A stretch of DNA of 59,421 bases from Paenibacillus allorhizosphaerae (GCF_910594985.1 NZ_CAJVCE010000032.1:1-59421), one strand, 5' to 3'. Shown: positions 1-8,646, numbered from the stretch's first letter. The notes: a model not told the origin generated them from the sequence alone. Numbers and translations: made by a program.

Positions 1-269
1 GTATAGAACTGACCTTTCGACATGGCAACAAAAAAGTGTGTCCGACGAAAATATAATTATGTAGATTATCTTTGGTTTTCTTCAGTAAAAAAGTAGTATT
101 CCAATATCTCTTAATCAGCCCCTCTTGTATGGATATGTAGTGAAATGAATTACTCATTCCTGTTCTTTTATTTATTTCTTCTATTTCGTTCATCGTTTGA
201 ACATGCGCTAAGCCCCCCAGCCAACAAGAAAGCAGCCGTTGTCAATCGAATCGTTCTCGTAAATCTCAT
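1..269 (-). pseudogene. Lipoprotein gene start, apparently frameshifted, running off the window
   Basis: The minus strand has an ATG at 269 preceded by GAGGGA seven bases upstream. It encodes a typical lipoprotein signal, MRFTRTIRLTTAAFLLAGGL followed by SAC, with the lipobox Cys at residue 23. That frame stops after 33 codons (TAA at 168-170). A second frame opens at the ATG at 191-193 and stays open for 64 codons to the window edge without a stop. The simplest reading is one lipoprotein gene broken by a frameshift just after the lipobox, or a sequencing error. A genuine short lipoprotein overlapping a second gene is the alternative. I do not recognise the downstream protein. Confidence 0.4.
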
Positions 270-607
270 TGAGTATCCCTCAAACATGCTTCCATTCTGA
301 CAAATCGATTAGAGGCGGCATATCAGGAGGCATCAATTGAAATAAATCGCATCCATGCGAGTTGTCAGGCTAAGAGACAGCAACTACCGCGTACGTAATT
401 AGGCATATTATGAAAGTTTTGCTTTTTTTCATGCTCCCTGCGAATTGTACTAGCCTTTTAGTGCAGAAAAAGCTGCCGGGAGAATAACGGCAGCTTCGTG
501 GTCTATTAATTGAGCTCTGGTTCCCGTAACTTCGTCAAGCAGAAAGTACCGTTTTGGCTTGGGCTACTACATAACAGAATCTTCCTTTCCAGCGATCGAG
601 TCCCTAA
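270..607. other. Intergenic stretch, no gene seen
   Basis: No convincing coding frame is present. It holds the terminator of the beta-helix gene (466-495). The left part should contain the promoter of the edge lipoprotein gene, but no clear -35/-10 pair was identified. Confidence 0.5.
466..495 (-). terminator. Intrinsic terminator of the beta-helix gene
   Basis: An 8-bp stem, AGCTGCCG (471-478) with CGGCAGCT (488-495), is followed on the minus strand by a T-rich run. It lies about 110 bases beyond the stop of the 608-2923 gene. Confidence 0.75.
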
Positions 608-2923
608 TCAGGTCATTGCCACGACGCCAAATTCGCGGAGCGCTTGTTTCAGCACGTTCACTTCGGCCTCCAGCTGCACCAGCGTCGCGCCGTTCGTATC
701 GGAGATCGGTGCCAGGCTGCCGGCGTGCCCGAAAGGTTTGAATGCGGGCGATACATAGCTTACCTCACTCGATGTCGCGCCTGTGACCAACGCAGCGTTC
801 AGCCGTACTTCGTTCCCGGAGATTCGCACGATGCGCCGTACTTGATTGCCAGCAGTGATACGGATCCACTGCTCAACGTCCAGCTGCGATGCGTCATTCA
901 CCGTAATGGTGGATAACCCGGCTGTCCCTGTGGCCAATACTCCGTTCAGCGTACCGGCTGTTCCGGTGACGGTCACCTTGTAACCGACCGGCGTCTTTCC
1001 GTCCGTCACGCTCCCGCCGGTGAACCACACGATATCGCCTGAGTTGTACGTACCCGAGGCCGGCGGAAATACCGCCGAGTATTTGAAAAGCTTCGCAGCC
1101 GGATCGACAATGACGGATGGACTCAGGAACTGCCACAAACCTCCCTGCTTCACTTTGATCAAGTTGTCCGCTACCGCAACATTCGTATATGTGCCGTCTG
1201 AATCGTTGATACGGATCGAGAACAGCCCTTTCGCAGCATCGTAATTGTCAGCGATGACGTTGTCCGCGATTCTAGCGCCGTTCACAGACGAACGCAGCAA
1301 AATGCCTGCCCGGTATGCCTCGTTAACGGCCGGGTAATGTCCTGCATTTACGATCATATTACCGGTAATTTGCAAGTCCGTAACGGTGCCGATTTTCTTC
1401 GCGCTGCCGATGAGAATGCCGGTCATCGGTGCATTCTTGATAATGTTATTGCTGATGACAACGTCCGATAAATCCGAATCGTGAGTGAAACCGATCCCGA
1501 CGGCGCTTTGCAACTCCGTCCTTCGCTCGAACTCCTCCTGAAATACGATCGTATTGTTACTGACGATGATGTTCTCGAAGAGTGTTGTATCGGAAGTCCA
1601 GCCGGCGCTCGAAATCCCGACGGTCAAATTGCGTTTGTGCACCAAATTCACCAAGCTGATCGTATTGCCGCTGACCGTCACGTTTTTCACCGGGTGAATG
1701 CCGTAAGGCCCGATTTGAATGCCTTGGTTGGCGTTGGAGATCGTATTGCTGTCCACCGTCATGTCGCACCGGTCGGCGTTGCCGGCCTGCAAATTGACGC
1801 CCGTATAATATCCGTCCATAACATTGCCTGTGACGACACTCTGTCCCATGTGCGTCTCGATCGCGCCTCTTGCCTTTTGCCCGGGTGCCGCATAAAACGT
1901 GCAACCCGATACGAGATGGTTGCGGCCGTTTAAGTAGATGGCCGAATTGTCGTAATCCCCGCTGCCCTTGGCCATCACGAAGTTAACATAACAATTGGTG
2001 ATTTTCGCCTCTCTGCCTGTATCGCTGTTGAGCGAGACCGTATTTACCCCGCACGTCGGATCGAATTGCACGTTGTCGATGACGACATTATCATACTTGT
2101 AAGAAATGATACAGAATTGATAATAATAATTCGTATCTTGGCGGTTCAGATCGATATTGCAGGTCGTATTGTTCGCCGGGTTCTGATCGATCCGCAGATT
2201 ACTGATGCGTACGTTGGCAAGAGGAGGGGTTGAAGCGCTTCCGTAAAATATCGCGAAATAATCCCCGGCGTTGTCCTTCACCTTAATGACCGAGCTTCTT
2301 CCCTCTCCCAGCAGGTTTACATTGCTTCGCAGCGTAATCCACTTGTTCAAGTAGGGCGAAACGAGGTACGTTCCTTTCGGGAAAAATACAGTCCCTCCGC
2401 CCAAAGCGGAAACGGCGTTGATCGCATTCTGAATCGCCTGAAAGTCGTCGTTCACGCCGTCGCCCTTTGCCCCAAACCATTTGACGCTGACGTATTCCGG
2501 TTCCACTATTCGTTTAAACCTAGCCCCGGATGCCGACACGAGCACGATCCCCAAATTGTCTTGCGCAGTGCTGTCGTTCGGGTCGTAGTAGAAATGGCCT
2601 TCCTGTCCGCGATCGGTGACGTAATAAACGATATTCGCGTTCGGGCTCATCTCCGCTCTTAACCCGGCAATCGTAGTAGCAATGCAATAAAGGGGTTCCA
2701 TTAAATCTGCCGTTCCCGACTTGTTCCCGTAAACCGATTCCCCTACTGAAGGCGCATAATTGCCGTAGGCAACCCCTAGCGAAGAGCAGACGGCTGCTGC
2801 AGCTCCAGCGGCCCCGGCGACACCGAGAGCCGCCAGCAATTTTCTTCTGCTAAGCGTAACGGATGCTGCTTTTTGCGCCCCTTCCCCGCCAATACCTGAC
2901 GGATTCGGTTTAACTTCGTCCAT
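608..2923 (-). CDS. Tat-exported right-handed beta-helix protein, tailspike-like
   Basis: This 771-residue protein starts at an ATG seven bases after GGAGGAG. Residues 25-45 form a twin-arginine signal (SRRKLLAALG, then an Ala-rich hydrophobic stretch), so a folded secreted protein is expected. From about residue 145 the motif VKWFGAKGDGVNDD marks the start of a pectate-lyase-3/GH28-like beta-helix, followed by many N-x-I repeat rungs typical of parallel beta-helices. The C-terminal part resembles phage tail-fibre modules: a GTYNSGDIVWFTGG-type segment near 650, a VTGTAGTLNG stretch, and a final short coiled coil (LVQLEAEVNVLKQALREFG). Catalytic residues cannot be assigned. It is either a polysaccharide-active enzyme or an adhesin. 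A cre site precedes it, suggesting carbon catabolite control. Confidence 0.8.
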   Translation of the reverse strand: MDEVKPNPSGIGGEGAQKAASVTLSRRKLLAALGVAGAAGAAAAVCSSLGVAYGNYAPSVGESVYGNKSGTADLMEPLYCIATTIAGLRAEMSPNANIVYYVTDRGQEGHFYYDPNDSTAQDNLGIVLVSASGARFKRIVEPEYVSVKWFGAKGDGVNDDFQAIQNAINAVSALGGGTVFFPKGTYLVSPYLNKWITLRSNVNLLGEGRSSVIKVKDNAGDYFAIFYGSASTPPLANVRISNLRIDQNPANNTTCNIDLNRQDTNYYYQFCIISYKYDNVVIDNVQFDPTCGVNTVSLNSDTGREAKITNCYVNFVMAKGSGDYDNSAIYLNGRNHLVSGCTFYAAPGQKARGAIETHMGQSVVTGNVMDGYYTGVNLQAGNADRCDMTVDSNTISNANQGIQIGPYGIHPVKNVTVSGNTISLVNLVHKRNLTVGISSAGWTSDTTLFENIIVSNNTIVFQEEFERRTELQSAVGIGFTHDSDLSDVVISNNIIKNAPMTGILIGSAKKIGTVTDLQITGNMIVNAGHYPAVNEAYRAGILLRSSVNGARIADNVIADNYDAAKGLFSIRINDSDGTYTNVAVADNLIKVKQGGLWQFLSPSVIVDPAAKLFKYSAVFPPASGTYNSGDIVWFTGGSVTDGKTPVGYKVTVTGTAGTLNGVLATGTAGLSTITVNDASQLDVEQWIRITAGNQVRRIVRISGNEVRLNAALVTGATSSEVSYVSPAFKPFGHAGSLAPISDTNGATLVQLEAEVNVLKQALREFGVVAMT

Positions 2924-3014
2924 AGAACACTCCTCCTTTATTACTTCTTATGACAGCGATAATTTTCACCGCTTCGTCCCCCAATTGGTGGAACGCAGTA
3001 TGATATCCGCTAAA

Positions 3015-3029
3015 TGGAATCGCTTTCAT
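3015..3029 (-). promoter_or_regulatory. Putative cre (CcpA) site
   Basis: Read on the minus strand the sequence is ATGAAAGCGATTCCA, which fits the published cre consensus WTGNAANCGNWNNCW at every fixed position. It sits about 90 bases upstream of the beta-helix start, a reasonable place for catabolite repression. Confidence 0.5.
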
Positions 3030-3315
3030 TTATCATAACGTGAGAGGGAAACGAATTCTTTATTCAATCGATCATATTTTTTGTTATTCGGTTGGTAAAA
3101 TTGTTCACATAATTTGAACTCCGATTAAAGAAATGGTTTTACCTGGACTACACATTCATGATGTACGAATGGTTCCCCAGCGGGATACGCCAACATCATC
3201 GGGGCTAACGAATACCATCTTATCTTAGGTAGAAATACAATGCTATTTACGGATGCCGAATCTGTAGAACAACTCTGACAAGATCAATTTATCGATCATA
3301 CAAATATATAATCAC

Positions 3316-3351
3316 GAAAAATTGCCCCCACCTTTGTGAAAAGATGGGAGC
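3316..3351 (-). terminator. Terminator of the binding-protein gene
   Basis: On the minus strand GCTCCCATCTTT and AAAGGTGGGGGC form a 12-bp stem with G-U pairs around a TCAC loop, followed by AATTTTTC. It starts about 58 bases after the stop of the 3409-4701 gene. Confidence 0.7.
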
Positions 3352-3408
3352 TTAAATAGGTACCACGAATATCGATAGACTGAAATAGTTATTTGACGGA
3401 AAACCGGT

Positions 3409-4701
3409 TCATTTCGTCGAGTCGAGCATTTTGTTGATTTCTTCGTCGGCTTGTCTCAGTGCGGTGTTCAGATCGATATTGCCGGAAAGCAGCTCTTTAA
3501 CCTTCGCCTGACCGACTTTTTTCGCATTGATTTCATAAATGGAATACACAGGAGCTGGAGAAACCGTGCTTTTGAATAATGCCTGGACGTTCTTTCCCTT
3601 CAAGTATGGAATTTCCGCGCCGAACTGCTTTTGCATTTCCTGATTTTTCAGCGGCGACATTCTGGCGGTTCTTCTGGCGCTGAGCAGCTGCACTTCATCC
3701 GAGGTCACCACTTCCAGTACCTTCATAGCTTCTTCTTTATATTTACTCGTTTTGGAAACGGCCAAATTATGTGAATCGAGTTTTCCTGAAATGTTGGGTT
3801 TTTCTTTGTAGCTCGGATATTGCGCGATATCCCAGTCGATCCCTGTGGACGCATTGCCGATTTGCGCCATCAAGTTGGTGGAGGCAAGCATGGCGACATT
3901 TTTTTCTTTAATAAAAAGATTGCCTTGCGTAGCCGCTCCCGGCTCCGCGCTTGGCTGCTCGTTGCCCGGAATCGTCAGTATGCGCTGGGTCAGCTCGAGC
4001 ACCTTCTTCCACTGATCGTTGTTGAAGCTGGCCCAGTTCGTTTTGCCGTCCACATAAGTGAGCGAATACGGAAAGCTTAATATGTAGCTGCTCACCGGGT
4101 CGAGACCGCGGTACTGTACGCCGCCTTCGTTACGAGTCAACTTCTTCGCTAGCTCGATCGCGTCATCCCAGCTCATCCCGTCTTTCGGGAACGGTACCCC
4201 GAATTTATTGAAAATATCTTTGTTGTAGTAAAGCGCATTAAACTGCATTGCATAGGGGAGCCCCCAAATCTCGCCTTTTTCCGATTTGACGGCCTCGATC
4301 GTTACCGGATTGAACCGGTTCAAATCAATATTGGCCTTTTTGATCAGCGGTGCAATATCATACAAAATATCTTTCTGCGCGAGAGACAATAGGTCTGCGT
4401 TCGGAGGCGTCAACAAATCCGGGACATCTCCGGCAAGGACCAGATTATCGAGCGTAACCCCTTTGTCCGTACGAACCAGCTTTAAATCGATATAAGGATA
4501 CTTTTTCTTAACCGGCTCCACGAATAACAATTGAAAATCTTCGTCGCTGATTTCCGCTTGTTGATATACTTTTAAGGTGACTGGGTTCTGCGCAGCTTCT
4601 TCCCCGCTTTTCGCTTTCATCTCCGGAGAGCCGCCGCCGCAGGCCGTCGCCGACAGCATAAACAACAGCGCGGTCATGCAGGTACGTACAGGCTTGTTCA
4701 T
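3409..4701 (-). CDS. Sugar ABC transporter substrate-binding lipoprotein (orphan)
   Basis: A family 1 extracellular solute-binding protein of 430 residues. The ATG at 4701 was chosen because GAAGGGAAG lies eight bases upstream and it gives a clean lipoprotein signal (MNKPVRTCMTALLFMLSATAC, lipobox Cys at residue 21). The body has features of sugar-binding proteins: VEPVKKKYPYIDLKL near the N-terminus, PDLLTPP, YYNKDIFNKFGVPFPKDGMSWDD, and a Lys-rich C-terminus. No permease genes are adjacent. Upstream on the same strand are a HAD phosphatase and a metallophosphoesterase, and its promoter shares motifs with that of the GntR-type regulator. It is a paralogue of the binding proteins at 42050 and 51365. 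The substrate is unknown. Confidence 0.85.
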   Translation of the reverse strand: MNKPVRTCMTALLFMLSATACGGGSPEMKAKSGEEAAQNPVTLKVYQQAEISDEDFQLLFVEPVKKKYPYIDLKLVRTDKGVTLDNLVLAGDVPDLLTPPNADLLSLAQKDILYDIAPLIKKANIDLNRFNPVTIEAVKSEKGEIWGLPYAMQFNALYYNKDIFNKFGVPFPKDGMSWDDAIELAKKLTRNEGGVQYRGLDPVSSYILSFPYSLTYVDGKTNWASFNNDQWKKVLELTQRILTIPGNEQPSAEPGAATQGNLFIKEKNVAMLASTNLMAQIGNASTGIDWDIAQYPSYKEKPNISGKLDSHNLAVSKTSKYKEEAMKVLEVVTSDEVQLLSARRTARMSPLKNQEMQKQFGAEIPYLKGKNVQALFKSTVSPAPVYSIYEINAKKVGQAKVKELLSGNIDLNTALRQADEEINKMLDSTK

Positions 4702-4772
4702 CGTAGAAACTTCCCTTCTATTCGTCAATTTTTGGTCTGACTAAATTGTAAGCGGGAAGTATAAAATACAAC

Positions 4773-4821
4773 TTGTATATTTGTAAAACCTGAATTAAAT
4801 GTTTATTCCAACTTGGTATAT
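4773..4821. promoter_or_regulatory. Putative operator region shared with the GntR/LacI-type regulator
   Basis: TTGTATATTTGTAA at 4773-4786 is repeated exactly at 7221-7234, just upstream of the regulator gene. TTGGTATAT at 4813-4821 recurs in reverse complement at 7086-7094. Both motifs therefore flank both promoters of this small regulon. That they are binding sites is inference. Confidence 0.45.
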
Positions 4822-4851
4822 TGGTTATACATATGCACCTTCGGCAAATGG

Positions 4852-5592
4852 TCAAGAAACCATAAAACGTTTAATAACGGCAGCCACGCCGTTTTCCCGG
4901 TTCGTTGGAGCGACGTGATCGGCGGCATCCTTCACCGCTTGCTGCGCATTCCCCATCGCTACACCTAATCCGGCGGCGCATATCATACTGATATCGTTCA
5001 AGCTGTCGCCTACGGCAATGACTTCGGACATTTCGATACCGATCATCCTGCATATTTCTGTCAAGCCGCTCGCTTTCGAAACGCCAATGGGATTACACTC
5101 GATGTTGTTGACGCTTGAATTGCTGATTTCAAACGTATTCCATGCGGCCAACTCTTCCCGAATCCGATGCCTCAAAGCTTCATCTTCCGTTTTAACGGCG
5201 AATTGCAGCCATTGGACCGATTCGCAGTTATCCGGAAAATTAGATTGATCTACCGTTCCTCGCACTGTGTGGGCCCAATATTCGATGTTTTGGTCCAGCG
5301 AAAATATATACTTGCAAATGCGCTCCACCTGCTCCCCGGTCAACAAATGCCTGGAATGAAGCGCCTTCGGCGTTCTCCAAACTTCGCTTCCGTTATTGAT
5401 GACAAGCGGCAGCTCCAAATTCAGCTTTTCCGTATAAGGAAGCACGTCCCTGATCGGCCTTCCCGTTGCAAGAATCACGTTTTTCCCTTGTTCCAATACG
5501 GCTTGAATACACTTTACGTTTTCTTCCGATATTGCACCTTTATTTAGCAAAGTACCGTCCATATCCAGTGCAATCAATTTGTAATCTCCCAT
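4852..5592 (-). CDS. Cof-type HAD-superfamily phosphatase
   Basis: A 246-residue cytoplasmic hydrolase of the Cof/YidA group, which dephosphorylates sugar phosphates or other small phosphoesters. Motif I is LDMDGTLL with nucleophile Asp10 and Asp12. Motif II is seen as ILATGRP, the conserved Lys in GVSKASGL, and motif IV as VGDSLNDISMI. The region between holds the type IIB cap. Length is slightly shorter than the usual 260-290. The ATG is preceded by GGGGG with a six-base spacer. It lies 80 bases after the metallophosphoesterase and is probably cotranscribed with it. Confidence 0.85.
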   Translation of the reverse strand: MGDYKLIALDMDGTLLNKGAISEENVKCIQAVLEQGKNVILATGRPIRDVLPYTEKLNLELPLVINNGSEVWRTPKALHSRHLLTGEQVERICKYIFSLDQNIEYWAHTVRGTVDQSNFPDNCESVQWLQFAVKTEDEALRHRIREELAAWNTFEISNSSVNNIECNPIGVSKASGLTEICRMIGIEMSEVIAVGDSLNDISMICAAGLGVAMGNAQQAVKDAADHVAPTNRENGVAAVIKRFMVS

Positions 5593-5672
5593 ACCGGACC
5601 CCCATCGCTGTATTTGTCGTTGCCTTTTGCCGGTTCGTACTCTTGCATGGCCGGCGGCTCATTGGTTCCACG

Positions 5673-7052
5673 CTATACAAACCGTAAATGTACTTGCGCC
5701 GTTGTTCCTTCGCTTATTTTCTCAACGGGATGTTTACCCCAATGATCCCACTTACCGGTATTGGCAAAGTAATCGGATACGGTGCTGCGAATCCAGCCTC
5801 CTGCCGTTTCGACCTCCAGGACAAAACCTCCGATACACATCGGCTCTGCTTCCGTCGTGACGGAAATCGCATTCTCGTTGTTGAGCAGCGGCCAGAACTC
5901 CGGCTCAATCTCCATAAACTGACGGCTGTCGAAATATTCGAGCCGAGGCAGCGCGCCGATGTCACGGCCGTTTAACGTTACCCGATAGCCGTTCGGTGTC
6001 TTGCAGTTGGAGCCGGCGGCTCTCAGCCGAACGCCGCGAATCTCGCTCGCCGGAGGAAGCGGCAGTCCGGACGTCTTCCCGAATGCAGGCATCTTCGTGA
6101 AGACCGCTTTCTCGCCTCTACTCCAGCATAGCTGTCCTTGTACGCCTTGACGCAGCACATGCCAATCAGCTTGAACCCGTTCGCCCCGTACGGTAATTTC
6201 CCACCATCCCGGGGCCGAGTCTTCAAGGTAGCCCCACCCGTATTCCATACCGGCCGGATCGGGCAATACGGCGCGAACGTCGCTAAGATGTACTGGCGGG
6301 CGGTCCGGATACCCGAGAACCGAGCTTTTCAGCTGAGGAAGCCAATGTTCCCCGACCTTATGCAGCGTAGAGATTTGATTGTGCGTATGTCCGCAAAAAT
6401 AGGCATCGACGGGATAGTCAGCCGCTTGCGCCAATACGGTTTGGACAAAATCGAAGTGGGTGAAAAAAGGTCTGCCCACGCAAAAGAGCGGCGGATGGGC
6501 AAACAGGAATACGTGATCATATCGGCCGGATTCGGCGAACGTATCCCGAATAAACTCGGCTTGGTCGTTATGCTTTACAAAGGTCGTATAATCTAGCACG
6601 ATAAATAGCGATCCCGACTTTTCGAACGTGTAGTATCCCTTCGTCAAGGGACCGGTTCCTAACGATTTCCCGATGGCCGGGTAAACAAACTGCTTCACCT
6701 GCCGTTCCTCGCGTTTGCCGACAACCCCGTCATGCGTCCCAAGGGCGAAGAAAACCGGCGCCTTTAGCCCTTCGAGCAGCTCCATCGCTTCTTTCATTTC
6801 GCGCAGACCGCTCTCTTCATCGTCGCAATGTCCTTGGATTATGTCACCCGTTTGAATAACGAAATCCGGCTTTAACGAAGCGATTGCGGCAATAACCTCC
6901 GGCGTTACATTGCGCGTCAACCATAAATTCCGGGTGACGTCGGCGAATTCGGTCACTCCTTTAACACGACCGCTCAAAGCTTCCCGATGCGATTGCTCCT
7001 GAACGTAATGCAGATCTCCCATGACTACAAATCGCAGAGAATGATTATTCAC
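5673..7052 (-). CDS. Calcineurin-like metallophosphoesterase
   Basis: A 459-residue enzyme of the calcineurin/purple acid phosphatase fold. The GTG at 7052 is preferred over the ATG fifteen bases upstream because GGAGGGA is then ideally placed and otherwise would lie inside the coding frame. Metal-binding motifs in order are GDLH (Asp12, His14), GD (69-70), GTHDG (105-109), HPP (His186) and GHTH (222-224). The usual Asn of GNHD is Thr here. The last 150 residues are a separate beta-rich domain. No signal peptide is visible, so it may act in the cytoplasm on organic phosphates. It is the first gene of the unit continuing into the HAD phosphatase, facing the GntR-type regulator. Confidence 0.8.
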   Translation of the reverse strand: MNNHSLRFVVMGDLHYVQEQSHREALSGRVKGVTEFADVTRNLWLTRNVTPEVIAAIASLKPDFVIQTGDIIQGHCDDEESGLREMKEAMELLEGLKAPVFFALGTHDGVVGKREERQVKQFVYPAIGKSLGTGPLTKGYYTFEKSGSLFIVLDYTTFVKHNDQAEFIRDTFAESGRYDHVFLFAHPPLFCVGRPFFTHFDFVQTVLAQAADYPVDAYFCGHTHNQISTLHKVGEHWLPQLKSSVLGYPDRPPVHLSDVRAVLPDPAGMEYGWGYLEDSAPGWWEITVRGERVQADWHVLRQGVQGQLCWSRGEKAVFTKMPAFGKTSGLPLPPASEIRGVRLRAAGSNCKTPNGYRVTLNGRDIGALPRLEYFDSRQFMEIEPEFWPLLNNENAISVTTEAEPMCIGGFVLEVETAGGWIRSTVSDYFANTGKWDHWGKHPVEKISEGTTAQVHLRFV

Positions 7053-7080
7053 GATAACTCCCTCCATAACTTAGTTGTTT

Positions 7081-7096
7081 AGTTGATATACCAACT
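7081..7096. promoter_or_regulatory. Inverted repeat AGTTG-ATATAC-CAACT
   Basis: A perfect 5-bp inverted repeat with a six-base centre lies 29 bases upstream of the metallophosphoesterase start. It contains ATATACCAA, found also (reverse strand) at 4813-4821. It is a candidate operator for the divergent GntR/LacI-type regulator. Confidence 0.4.
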
Positions 7097-7220
7097 TATA
7101 AAGTGTATGTAATTTCAGCTGAATTATATGTTTTTTGCGCGGCATCGGTCAATTATTTATTTTGTAAACATGCGGCGGTACAGGGACGAAAACAGTGTCG
7201 TTTACAACCATTCAGCACTG

Positions 7221-7234
7221 TTGTATATTTGTAA
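7221..7234 (+). promoter_or_regulatory. Direct copy of the TTGTATATTTGTAA motif
   Basis: An exact 14-base copy of the sequence at 4773-4786, located 25 bases before the regulator start. The position would suit autoregulation. Confidence 0.4.
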
Positions 7235-7258
7235 TATAAAATTCAAGGAGCGTCATCC

Positions 7259-8422
7259 ATGCGAAGCAAATCGAAGCGGCAGCCGCTTTATAAACAAATC
7301 AGAACATATATTGTCGATAACATTAGTCAAAATCGTTGGAAACCGAACGACAAAATACCGTCCGAGAATGAGCTGGCCGCCCAGTTTCACGTTAGCCGGA
7401 TCACGATTAAAAATGCGCTCCAGGAACTGACGAACGAGGGAGTTATATACCGAATCCAAGGGAAAGGATCGTTTGTCTCCAAGCATGAATCGGGGGAAAC
7501 GCCGGTTTATCAAAGAGATTCCGGTCAAGATAGCAACCTTGTCGCCTATTTGATGCCGCGTTTGGACAATTTGTTTACGGCCAATTTACTAAACGGGATC
7601 GAAAACCAGCTTGCTTTGGAAGGATACCATCTCCTATTTTGCGAAACCAATGGTTCACAGGAACGAGAAAGCGAAATATTAAAAAAAATGATACAACTAA
7701 AAGTAAAAGGCATTATTATTTATCCCGTGACAAGAGAGACATACAATGAGGAGCTATTGAAGCTGACATTGAACAATTTCCCTCTTGTCGTCGTTGACCG
7801 CTATATTAAAGGAGTTGAGACGAACTGCGTATGCTCCGACAATTTCAACAGCGGGTACGAGGCGGTAACCCACTTGCTTCAGCTGGGACACAGCCGGATC
7901 GGCTTTGTCACGACTCCGTACGAAGGGACCACGAGCAAAGAGGACCGGATCAGCGGTTATGAGAAAGCGATTATCGATAACCATATTCCGATCGATCATT
8001 CGCTCAGGCTCATATATCGGGACGCAGGGCAGCCGGCAGTCAAAACGTCGGGCCAGGAGCCGCTTAATCGTTCCATGATCGAATCCATCAAATCGTTTTT
8101 TTTGCAAAATCCGGATATGACATCGGTCATCGCCGTCAATTCGGGCGTTGGATTTAACGTGTTGGAGGCAGCTAAAGAATTATCGGTTCAGGTGCCGGAA
8201 GATGTATCCGTCGTTTTTTTAGACGATTTTGAATTTTCTTCTTTTTCCGCGATCCCTCCCACTTGCGTTAGTCAGGAAGAAAAAAATGTAGGACGGGAAG
8301 CCGCTAAATTGCTCGTATCGATTATAGAAAACCCAAAGCAAGGACGCCGTAAAATTAATACGCCCACAAAACTTATCGTTCGAAAATCAACCGCACCCGT
8401 AAAAGTCAGGACGAATCACTAA
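7259..8422 (+). CDS. GntR-family regulator with LacI-type sugar-binding domain (AraR-like)
   Basis: A 387-residue repressor. Residues 5-75 are a GntR winged helix (PLYKQIRTYI, DKIPSENELAAQFHVSRITIKNAL, GVIYRIQGKGSFVS). From about residue 90 to 380 is a periplasmic-binding-protein-like effector domain of the LacI type (NLVAYLMPRL, GIENQLALEGYHLLFCETNG, FPLVVVDRY, HLLQLGHSRIGFVTTP). This architecture is that of AraR, a sugar-responsive repressor, but the ligand here is unknown. The ATG follows AAGGAG with an eight-base spacer. Shared motifs upstream of this gene and of the binding protein at 4701 suggest it controls the 3409-7052 genes. Confidence 0.88.
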   Translation: MRSKSKRQPLYKQIRTYIVDNISQNRWKPNDKIPSENELAAQFHVSRITIKNALQELTNEGVIYRIQGKGSFVSKHESGETPVYQRDSGQDSNLVAYLMPRLDNLFTANLLNGIENQLALEGYHLLFCETNGSQERESEILKKMIQLKVKGIIIYPVTRETYNEELLKLTLNNFPLVVVDRYIKGVETNCVCSDNFNSGYEAVTHLLQLGHSRIGFVTTPYEGTTSKEDRISGYEKAIIDNHIPIDHSLRLIYRDAGQPAVKTSGQEPLNRSMIESIKSFFLQNPDMTSVIAVNSGVGFNVLEAAKELSVQVPEDVSVVFLDDFEFSSFSAIPPTCVSQEEKNVGREAAKLLVSIIENPKQGRRKINTPTKLIVRKSTAPVKVRTNH

Positions 8423-8488
8423 TTGCGGCTTTGGGATGCGGTTTCCACGTCAGGCAAGTTCTAGCCCTACTTTCTTTTTCTTCATCGT

Positions 8489-8617
8489 TCAGCGAGCAAA
8501 ACCAGCAAGTTTCTCGGGATCTGTCTCTCCATTAACCATAGCCTTTTCAAGCATATCACGGCTAGAAAGTCTCATGTTGTCTGAGACCATCGAAGTTAGC
8601 TTGAGGTTGGCTTTCAA
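8489..8617 (-). pseudogene. IS110-family transposase fragment
   Basis: The minus strand reads LKANLKLTSMVSDNMRLSSR, then DMLEKAMVNGETDPEKLAGF and AR before a stop at 8489. This matches the pattern of the middle of IS110-type transposases, where S-G/S-R-x-M-L-E-A-x-x-x-G-E-T-D-P-E-x-L-A is characteristic. Only about 42 codons remain, with no start codon and no element ends, so it is a dead remnant. Confidence 0.6.
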
Positions 8618-8623
8618 ATGAAA

Positions 8624-8646
8624 AAAGCCGCATTACATGCGACTTT
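8624..8646. terminator. Bidirectional hairpin, probable terminator
   Basis: AAAGCCGC (8624-8631) pairs with GCGACTTT (8639-8646) with one G-U pair on the minus transcript. It is flanked by A-runs on the left and T-runs on the right, so it could end transcription in either direction. It lies 200 bases past the regulator stop. Confidence 0.55.

Larger units (their letters stand above)
2924..3408. other. Intergenic region with cre site and terminator
   Basis: No coding frame of note. The right part carries the terminator of the neighbouring binding-protein gene (3316-3351). The left part is the promoter region of the beta-helix gene, with a cre-like site at 3015-3029. Nothing recognisable lies in 3100-3310. 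Confidence 0.5.
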
